Source: Bubalus kerabau
Taxonomy: Eukaryota; Chordata; Mammalia; Artiodactyla; Bovidae
Reading direction: 5' to 3'
Length of the DNA stretch: 64,000 bases
Assembly: GCF_029407905.1 (NCBI RefSeq)
Contig: NC_073628.1
Span: forward strand, 45,529,501 to 45,593,500
The translations under genes were made by a program, and so were the position numbers. Positions 57,593 to 64,000 of the stretch are shown here, in pieces. How positions within the stretch are numbered: position 1 is the stretch's first letter; each line of letters begins with the position of its first letter. The notes beneath the pieces are model-generated. The model was not told where the DNA came from and made no database searches. It saw only the letters and a program-made list of their open reading frames with translations.

Positions 57593-57690
57593 AGGATTAA
57601 ATGGAATAATGCATATAAAAGCATTTGTAATCTGTAGAGCACCACAGAAATATAAGGTATTAGCATTGCTGTGGTTATGATATTGCCTCA
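57593..57690 (+). mobile_element. Probable MIR 3' end
   Basis: ggattaaatggaataatgca, then taaaagcatttgtaatctgt, then ggtattagcattgctgtggt resemble the MIR 3' part. Confidence 0.6.
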
Positions 57691-58047
57691 AAATGCACAG
57701 CAGTAAAGTCTAAGCTAAAGGAAAAAAAATCCTCCTGTGTACTTAGAAATCAAGATTATGTAGCATTTTTAGAAATGAAATTTTCCCACAGAAGTTTCCA
57801 CCACTGTCTTTTTTCAATTGTTTTGCCACATAATCTAGCCTACTATAGAAACTGTAAAAATATAAAAATGGAATTGTCAAGTTATAACCATCTCTTGAGA
57901 TTATCACAGTAAATGTAGATACATCTTTAAAAGTTTGGGGGCATATCATGTAAACTAAGATTCTGTTACAGGGAACAAAATGCTTTTCTGTAATGAATTT
58001 AAAAAATATAATGCTCTTCTTCTCAGGCTAAATGATTTGTAGAATTG
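57691..58047. other. No feature recognised
   Basis: AT-rich. A 68-codon minus frame (57743-57949) lacks motifs. Confidence 0.5.
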
Positions 58048-58754
58048 TCAAATGTCTTTTTTTAATTTTTTTTTTAATTTTTTTTATTTTTAAACTTTAC
58101 ATAATTGTATTAGTTTTGCCAAATATCAAAATGAATCTGCCACAGGTATACATGTGTGCCCCACCCTGAACCCTCCTCCCTCCTCCCTCCCCATACCCTC
58201 CCTCTGGGTCTTCCCAGTGCACTAGCCCCAAGCATCCAGTATCGTGCATCGAACCTGGACTGGCAACTCGTTTCATACATGATATTTTACATGTTTCAAT
58301 GCCATTCTCCCAAATCTTCCCACCCTCTCCCTCTCCCACAGAGTCCATAAGACTGTTCTATACATCAGTGTCTCTTTTGCTGTCTCATACACAGGGTTAT
58401 TGTTACCATCTTTCTAAATTCCATATATATGCGTTAGTAGTTTAAGTGGTATGCTTTTACAGGTTGAGTAACCAAAAAGCTCTCTTTTTCAGCATGCGCT
58501 TGCTGACCAGTGGCTCCCACAACAGCATTTGGTTCTGTTCCTCTCATTCTCTTGCTTTCCTTTGGTTTGTTTTGTTCTCTGGTTTTTTTCCTTCCTTTCC
58601 TCTTTCCTCAGATATCTCATATCTTCCTACGAGACTAGAGGATGAAAGGAGAAGATTTGCTGTGATTCTGGGTACAGAGTGGGGCCCTGCCGCAGACTTG
58701 CCTATTATACAGAGTGAAGTAAGCCAGAAAGAAAAACATCAAATGTCTTTTTTT
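58048..58754 (-). mobile_element. Composite L1_BT insertion: L1, 260-bp filler, inverted L1, one TSD
   Basis: Three blocks lie between the direct repeats tcaaatgtcttttttt (58048-58063; again 58739-58754): antisense L1 3' end (58064-58439), non-L1 filler (58440-58699), and a 39-bp plus-strand L1 piece (58700-58738). In L1 order the two L1 pieces are almost adjacent, lacking only about 8 bp. One TSD around all three means they most likely arrived in one event. Confidence 0.88.
58440..58699. other. Filler of unknown origin inside the L1 insertion
   Basis: About 260 bp that match none of the repeats in this window. They include a pyrimidine-rich stretch (ttccttcctttcctctttcc near 58590) followed by cctacgagactagaggatga. 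A plus-strand frame of about 80 codons runs across it but starts outside and has no motif. It could be a reverse-transcribed piece of a cellular RNA or copied genomic DNA. Confidence 0.7.
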
Positions 58755-58790
58755 TAATTATTTGTTTGGAATATGAAAATTCTTAATACT

Positions 58791-59013
58791 AAAAACACCG
58801 TGTCAGTTGCTCAGTTTCATCTGACTCTTCAGTGACCTGATGGACTGTAGCCTGCTAGTCTCTTATGTCCATGGGATTTTCCAGGCAAGAATACAGGAAT
58901 GGGTAGTCATTTCCTTCTCCTGGGGATCTTCCCGACCCAGGGACTGAACCCAGGTCTGCTGCATTACAGGCAGATTCTGTACCATCAGAGTCACCAGGGA
59001 AGACCAAAAACAC
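58791..59013 (-). mobile_element. Bov-tA SINE with 8-bp TSD
   Basis: Antisense Bov-tA at 58799-59005 between aaaaacac copies (58791-58798 and 59006-59013). Confidence 0.92.
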
Positions 59014-59554
59014 AGAAACAGCAAATTCAACATTTTATGCAGATAACTTAATCAGTGTCCTATTAGCAACATTATTCATCTCTACATGAATCCAGTCCCT
59101 CATTCCTAGGGCCACCTCTTGGGCCATGACCTGAGCACTGCTTCATACCAGCACTGTTACATTTTCGTACCGTAATCTGCATAGACTCACACAATTCATC
59201 TCCACACATACCCTCGTATTTCATGGAGATCTCTAGAACTTTTAACTTTCTCTTAAATATATCACCCCCTCTTCCTAAGTAAGGCTTGTTTGGCGACAAA
59301 GGAAGAATCAGATGGTCAAAGAGAGTTTGGGTGAGATGAGGATGGTGGAAACAACAGAACTAGCTGAACTTTTCTGAGATCATAAAACTACACACTTGTC
59401 TGGGGATGTGAAACTTGCTTCTTCTCCCAGCTCCACTATCTCTGATCTCAGCTCATTCAGGATTTTAGCTTGGAAAATGTTTTGTTTTTTTTTTTGTTTT
59501 TTTTTTTATCTTGCTTGCCACATAGGGGTTAAAGGTTTTCCAGCTGCTTAATAT
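59014..59554. other. No feature recognised
   Basis: Unique-looking, with T-runs at about 59482-59508. A 75-codon minus frame (59072-59299) has no recognisable motif. Confidence 0.45.
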
Positions 59555-60090
59555 AATTTTATTAAGTGCTTGTTATGTACCAAGTATTTTTCCAGGGACA
59601 GAGGAGAGAGCAACAAACAGATAAAAATTCCTGGAGTTTATCTTCTAGCACAGACTACAGTGACAATAAATTGAGTGAATAAGAGAATTACATAGTGCAT
59701 TAGAAGGTAATATGTATTGCTGACAAATATAAAGCAGGTAGGGAGTGAGAAGTGTGCATGGGAGTGCATGTTTCATGTTTAAAGGTAGTGTTTCGGGAAG
59801 TTTCACTGAGAAGGTGATGTGTGAGTGAAGACTTCATGATAAAGAATCCAGCGAGGAGGTATCTGCAGAAGATTGTTTCAGGCTATGGAAATAGTAAGCA
59901 CACTGGCCCCTAGGTGGAAATGGGACTATGATTTTTTGAGAGGCCATTGTGGCTGGACTGTAGTGAGAGAGGAGAGGGGCAATAGGACACAGGTGGGAGG
60001 GGGAAGTAATATATTTGGGAGTCCAGCAAAATATTGTAAAGATTGGCTTTTACTTTAAATGAAATGGCAGGTCAGGTTAATGGATTTCTG
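59555..60090 (-). mobile_element. L2 LINE fragment
   Basis: Antisense L2: tattaagtgcttgttatgta, then aaaattcctggagtttatct, then cactgagaaggtgatgtgtg and attgtggctggactgtagtg in expected order. Confidence 0.75.
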
Positions 60091-60243
60091 AAGCAGGAGC
60101 AGGGATAAACGTGCGTGTTTAGGTTGCCACCTTAAGCCAGAATCAAATTAATTTTTAAAAGAATTCCTGGTGATAGAGCAAATTATAAACACACCACTGG
60201 AGCTTTTAACTTCATATCCAATTGTATTTATTCTTCTTTAAGT

Positions 60244-60265
60244 TGTGTGTGCGTGTGTGTGTGCA
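60244..60265. repeat. Short (GT)n repeat
   Basis: gtgtgtgcgtgtgtgtgtgc, about 20 bp. Confidence 0.85.
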
Positions 60266-60359
60266 TATTTGGATCTGAAGATATGAACACCCAGCATGAC
60301 TAAAATAACAATGTAAGAAGAAAGAAAATAAGCAAATATGCTAAGGACAAAAATAGAAT

Positions 60360-60607
60360 GCTGCTGCTGCTAAGTCACTTCAGTCATGTCCGACTCTGTG
60401 TGACCCCATAGATGCAGCCCACCAGGCTCCCCCGTCCCTGGGACTGTCCAGGCAAGAACACTGGAGTGGGTTGCCATTTCCTTCTCCAATGCATGAAAGT
60501 GAAAAGTGAAAGTGAAGACGCTCAGTCGTGTCCAACTCTTAGCGACCCCATGGACTGCAGCCTTCCAGGCTCCTCCGTCCATGGGATTTTCCAGGCAAGA
60601 GTACTGA
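60360..60607 (-). mobile_element. Bov-A2 (ART2) SINE, slightly truncated
   Basis: Antisense dimer from gctgctgctgctaagtcact to ttccaggcaagagtactg. The last part of the second unit is missing. Confidence 0.94.
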
Positions 60608-61340
60608 AATCAAGTACAGAAAGGGATACTTATTATCACTATAATTACAAAACAATGTCTTAGAGATTTTAGTCAATGTCATAAATTCTGGAAATGGCAT
60701 AATTTGTATAAGTAAAGGAGAGGAAGTGACTCAGCTAATTTGCCTTGATAAAATTATTGTATATCTACAAAATCCAAAACTTCTGGAAAAAGCTATAAAT
60801 AATTTAAAAGGAACTTGAATTATAAAAACGTTAAGTTGCTATTCTCTATACTAGCAATAACTAGCTAGAAATTTAAAAATATGCTAAGAAAAACTACAAA
60901 GCACAGTAATAACTGAAAAAATACACAATCTTTATAAAGCAATCTATCTTTATGGAAAGATGCAAATATGTGAATAAAACTCATTTCCAATTTTTGGATT
61001 GAACATTTAATATCATTAAATTTCAATTTTCTAAAATTAGTTCTTAGAAAACTAACTTTATAATTAGAAAATAATATTGTCTTTATAGACAAAAATATTT
61101 TAATAAAACACTAAAATTATGGATATAAGAATAATTAGGATGATATACCTTACCAGTTATTAAAGTATTCTAGAGAGACAGTATAATTAAAACACTATGT
61201 TTCTAGCATTAGATAAAAACAAATGAAACAACGGCATCAAAAAAAGACTCTAAAATTACATACTGGTATACAGAAAATACGTAATTTTTTAACATGTAAA
61301 ATTTAATATATGAAATATTGTTATTTCAATGTGAAAGGAC
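60608..61340 (+). mobile_element. Probable old L1 ORF2 fragment
   Basis: Phrases in order: tatctacaaaatccaaaact, ttctctatactagcaataac, aaaactacaaagcacagtaa, then cagtataattaaaacactat. They follow L1 ORF2 from the RT core onward but are strongly decayed. Confidence 0.6.
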
Positions 61341-61357
61341 TATTTATTTAATAAATG

Positions 61358-61455
61358 ATGCACTCCAGTATTCTTGTTGGAAAAAGTCTATAGACAGAGG
61401 AGCCCAGTGGGCTACAGCCCAGGGAGTCACAAAGAGTTGAACATGACCAAGTATG
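61358..61455 (+). mobile_element. Bov-tA SINE 3' fragment
   Basis: Starts at gcactccagtattcttgttg and ends at gagttgaacatgaccaagta, followed by a short gcat repeat. Confidence 0.88.
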
Positions 61456-61682
61456 CATGCATGCATGATGCTTGATGCAGGCACATCTATCTTACAGAAA
61501 ATAATGTTGGCTTTCCCCTTTATGAATTTAATTTAAACACTTCTGGTTGGATTAAATGAATAAAGGGAAAAAACAAACAATACTCTCCTGGTTTCAGAGA
61601 TTGAGGGAAAAAATCCAGAAGCTATAAAAAGAACCATACTTAATTATGGATACAAATACAAATTACAAAATTTAACATGAAG

Positions 61683-61873
61683 TGAAGTCGATCAGTTGTT
61701 TCCAACTCTTTGTGACCCCATGGACTGTAGCCTACCAGGCTTCTCAGTCCATGGGATTTTCCAGGCAAGAGTACTGTAGTGGGTTGCCATTTCTTTCTCC
61801 AGAGGATCTTCCCAACTCAGGGATCGAACCCGGGTCTCCAGCATTGTAGGCAGATGCTTTACCCTCTGAGCAA
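61683..61873 (-). mobile_element. Bov-tA SINE
   Basis: Antisense Bov-tA from gtgaagtcgatcagttgttt to gatgctttaccctctgagca; the extreme head is lost. Confidence 0.93.
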
Positions 61874-62500
61874 ATTCCCCATAAATTGGAGGGAGATATG
61901 TATGTCAATGATTATAAGACCAAGAAAAAATGTGAGAAGAAAACAGGCAAGTTATTCATGTTGGTTACAGGGTGGGACTGGGGTGGAGGAAAAGAAGGGA
62001 GTGAGGTAGGGTGAGAAGGACGATGTAAGGGAAAAAAAAGAAATACTGGAAAAACAAGGAAATAAGTATTAGTATAATGTCTACTTACATGTCTACTTAC
62101 TACTACAAATAAAGATCAATGGGCACATTTCAAAGCCTCAAATTTGAAAAAGTAAATGAAATAAAAACAGATATTTGATTTTGAGACTGGATTTCAGAAA
62201 ATATTCAAAAGGGTGAATTTTTAATCCATGTCATCAGTCCATGACAGCAAATGAAAGGAGTAAACATAACTACACTAGAAATACTAACATTTATACCCAG
62301 TCCATTCCTTGTTAAATTTATTTTAGATAAAGTTAAATAATTCAAAACTGAGTGGGTACTCAAAGGAAGTATTTCCAATGCACTGTATGTTCCAACTGCT
62401 TTGGACATTATGTTTCAAGATAATCAGGAAAGCTCCTTTGTTCTTGGTCTCCTCTCCACTGTTTTTTTTTGTTTGTTTTTTTTTTTTAACTGGAGTTGTG
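61874..62500. other. No feature recognised
   Basis: AT-rich with a tacatgtctacttac duplication at about 62082-62102 and a T/G-rich run at 62460-62487 just before a BovB. Confidence 0.5.
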
Positions 62501-63647
62501 ACTGCATCGAAAAAGCAAGGGAGTTCCAGAAAAACATCTATTTCTGCTTTATTGACTATGCCAAAGCCTTTCACTGTGTGGATCACAATAAACTGTGGAA
62601 AATTCTGAAAGAGATGGGAATACCAGACCACCTGACCTGCCTCTTGAGAAACCTATATGCAGGTCAGGAAGCAACAGTTAGAACTGGACATGGAACAACA
62701 GACTGGTTTCAAATAGGAAAAGGAGTACATCAAGGCTGTATATTGTCACCCTGCTTATTTAACTTATATCCAGAGTACATCATGAGAAACGCTGGACTGG
62801 AAGAAGCACAAGCTAGAATCCAGATTGCTGGGAGAAATATCAATAACCTCAGATATGCAGATGACACCACCCTTATGGCAGAAAGTGAAGAGGAACTAAA
62901 AGCCTCTTGATGAAAGTGAAAGTGGAGAGCGAAAAAGTTGGCTTAAAGCTCAACATTCAGAAAACGAAGATCATGGCATCCGGTCCCATCACTTCGTGGG
63001 AAATAGATAGGGAAACAGTGGAAACAGTGTCAGACTTTATTTTTGGGGGGCTCCAAAATCACTGCAGATGGTGACTGCAGCCATGAAATTAAAAGACGCT
63101 TACTCCTTGGAAGAAAAGCTATGACCAACCTAGACAGCATATTGAAAAGCAGAGACATTACTTTGCCAACAAAGGTCCGTCTAGTCAAGGCTATGGTTTT
63201 TCCAGTGGTCATGTATGGATGTGAGAGTTGGACTGTGAAGAAGGCTGAGCGCCGAAGAATTGATGCTTTTGAACTTTTTTGTGGTGTTGGAGAAGGGTCT
63301 TGAGAGTCCCTTGGACTGCAAGGAGATCCAACCAGTCCATTCTAAAGGAGATCGGCCCTGGGTGTTCTTTGGAAGGAATGATGCTAAAGCTGAAACTCCA
63401 GTACTTTGGCCACCTCATGCGAAGAGTTGACTCACTGGAAAAGACTCTGATGCTGGGAGGGATTGGGCGCAGGAGGAAGAAGGGACGACAGAGGATGAGA
63501 TGGCTGGATGGCATCACTGACTCGATGGGTGTGAGTTTGAGTGAACTCCGGGAGTTGGTGATGGACAGGGAGGCCTGGCGTGCTGTGATTCATGGGGTCG
63601 CGGAGAGTCGGACACGACTGAGCAAGTGAACTGAACTGAACTGAACT
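62501..63647 (+). mobile_element. Young-looking BovB LINE, 1.15 kb
   Basis: 5'-truncated BovB from about gcatcgaaaaagcaagggag to the tail ctgaactgaactgaactgaa. Its 3' end has the gccctgggtgttctttggaa form, less diverged than the other copies here. A 6-bp gttgtg match on both sides (62495-62500, 63653-63658) is only a tentative TSD. Confidence 0.94.
62510..63629 (+). pseudogene. BovB ORF2 RT/C-terminal part, frameshifted
   Basis: Three open blocks: to 62910 (KNIYFCFIDYAKAFHCVDHN, then RYADDTTLMAESEEE, with YADD encoded at 62854-62865), 63043-63303 (GDCSHEIKRRLLLGRKAMTN) and 63279-63629 (C-terminus). Breaks occur after EEELKAS near 62910, before 63043 at a G-run, and near 63275 where ttttttg disrupts FELW. 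Catalytic residues of the palm survive, but the endonuclease and early RT are missing. Confidence 0.93.
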
Positions 63648-63865
63648 ACAACGTTGTGTTAGTTTCTGCTGGACAGTGAAGTGAATAAGTAATATCCTAA
63701 CTCAACCAACAGTTCTAGAATTTTCTGATCCCATGACCTAGCAGCTGCCATTAAACCTCAAGGAGAACTGAAAAGGAAGTGGAATGTATGTAGAAATCAT
63801 GAGTGCTGCTGAATAAATATCCGAAGCCTAAGTGTTAATAAGCTGTGTGAGTAAGGAAAGCCAGA

Positions 63866-63882
63866 TTCACACACACACACAA
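63866..63882. repeat. Short (CA)n
   Basis: cacacacacacacaaaaa directly before the MER5A copy. Confidence 0.8.
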
Positions 63883-63896
63883 AAAGAAACCCTCTA

Positions 63897-64000
63897 GATC
63901 AAGGGTCAATGAATTTTTTTACACAGGGCCAGACAGTAAATACTTTAAGCTTTATGACACATACAGTCTCTGTTGCAATTACTCAGCTGTATTATTGTAG
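63897..64000 (+). mobile_element. MER5A (hAT-Charlie MITE), cut by the window edge
   Basis: gatcaagggtcaatgaattt, then cacagggccagacagtaaat, then ctttaagctttatgacacat and gttgcaattactcagctgta match MER5A in order. The rest lies beyond 64000. Confidence 0.88.

Noticed and set aside
58440..58699. Filler as a processed pseudogene exon with a coding frame
   Set aside because: The frame starts outside the block and shows no domain. A transcript origin stays possible but unproven, so it is kept as unknown filler.
1..64000. Host gene, CpG island, endogenous retrovirus or novel multi-gene system
   Set aside because: On reading both strands I found no exon-like conserved protein, no gag/pol/env-like frames or paired LTRs, and no dense CpG region. 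Everything long and coding-like is explained by LINEs or a DNA transposon.

Overview
This window is mammalian nuclear DNA from a ruminant, almost certainly a bovid (cattle or a close relative). The evidence is the set of interspersed repeats. It holds many copies of the ruminant tRNA-derived SINE Bov-tA, the BovB-derived SINE Bov-A/Bov-A2 (ART2), BovB (RTE-type) LINEs, young bovine L1 (L1_BT-like) with the typical bovine 3' end, and cetartiodactyl CHR SINEs. Under these lies an old mammalian layer of MIR, L2, old L1, Tigger, a hAT-type MITE and MER5A. I find no host protein-coding exon, rRNA, tRNA, CRISPR array or operon. Every long open frame that I can explain is a retrotransposon remnant or its antisense shadow. 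The DNA reads as a gene desert, intron or intergenic region, and I cannot tell which.

Layout. 1-2 kb: antisense L1 (ORF2 start, ORF1, leader). 3.2-4.3 kb: Tigger transposase remnant and old L1. 5-7.3 kb: two antisense BovB copies and SINEs. 7.4-12.7 kb: L2, SINEs and an L1 3' end with an odd 5' junction (10.8-11.1 kb). 12.8-20.5 kb: MIR copies interrupted by younger SINEs/BovB, and a BovB (16.4-17.5 kb) carrying two nested SINEs. 20.6-22.8 kb: young L1 with a 5' inversion (twin priming). 23-25 kb: a 2-kb BovB with perfect 11-bp target-site duplications (TSDs). 25-29.8 kb: MIR, L2, SINEs and a diverged 103-bp tandem duplication. 29.8-33 kb: the longest L1, antisense, forming a large inverted repeat with the L1 at 21-22.8 kb. 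33-43.8 kb: SINEs and antisense BovB copies, one interrupted by Bov-A2. 44-46 kb and 55-57 kb: two old L1 hosts, each carrying several younger insertions. 46-54 kb: MIR, L2, hAT MITE, SINEs. 58-58.75 kb: a composite L1 insertion in which about 260 bp of non-L1 sequence lies between oppositely oriented L1 pieces. 59.5-64 kb: L2, SINEs, old L1, a young-looking BovB (62.5-63.65 kb) and MER5A running off the end.

The elements do not form a pathway; they are a stack of insertions of different ages. Nesting order and TSDs allow a relative chronology: MIR, L2 and old L1 are interrupted by BovB and SINEs, and the L1_BT copies are among the youngest. The most interesting observations are insertion-mechanism scars (twin priming, a fold-back templated 5' junction, a possible template-switch chimera) rather than a new gene system. 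All family names come from recognising sequence; no database search was possible.
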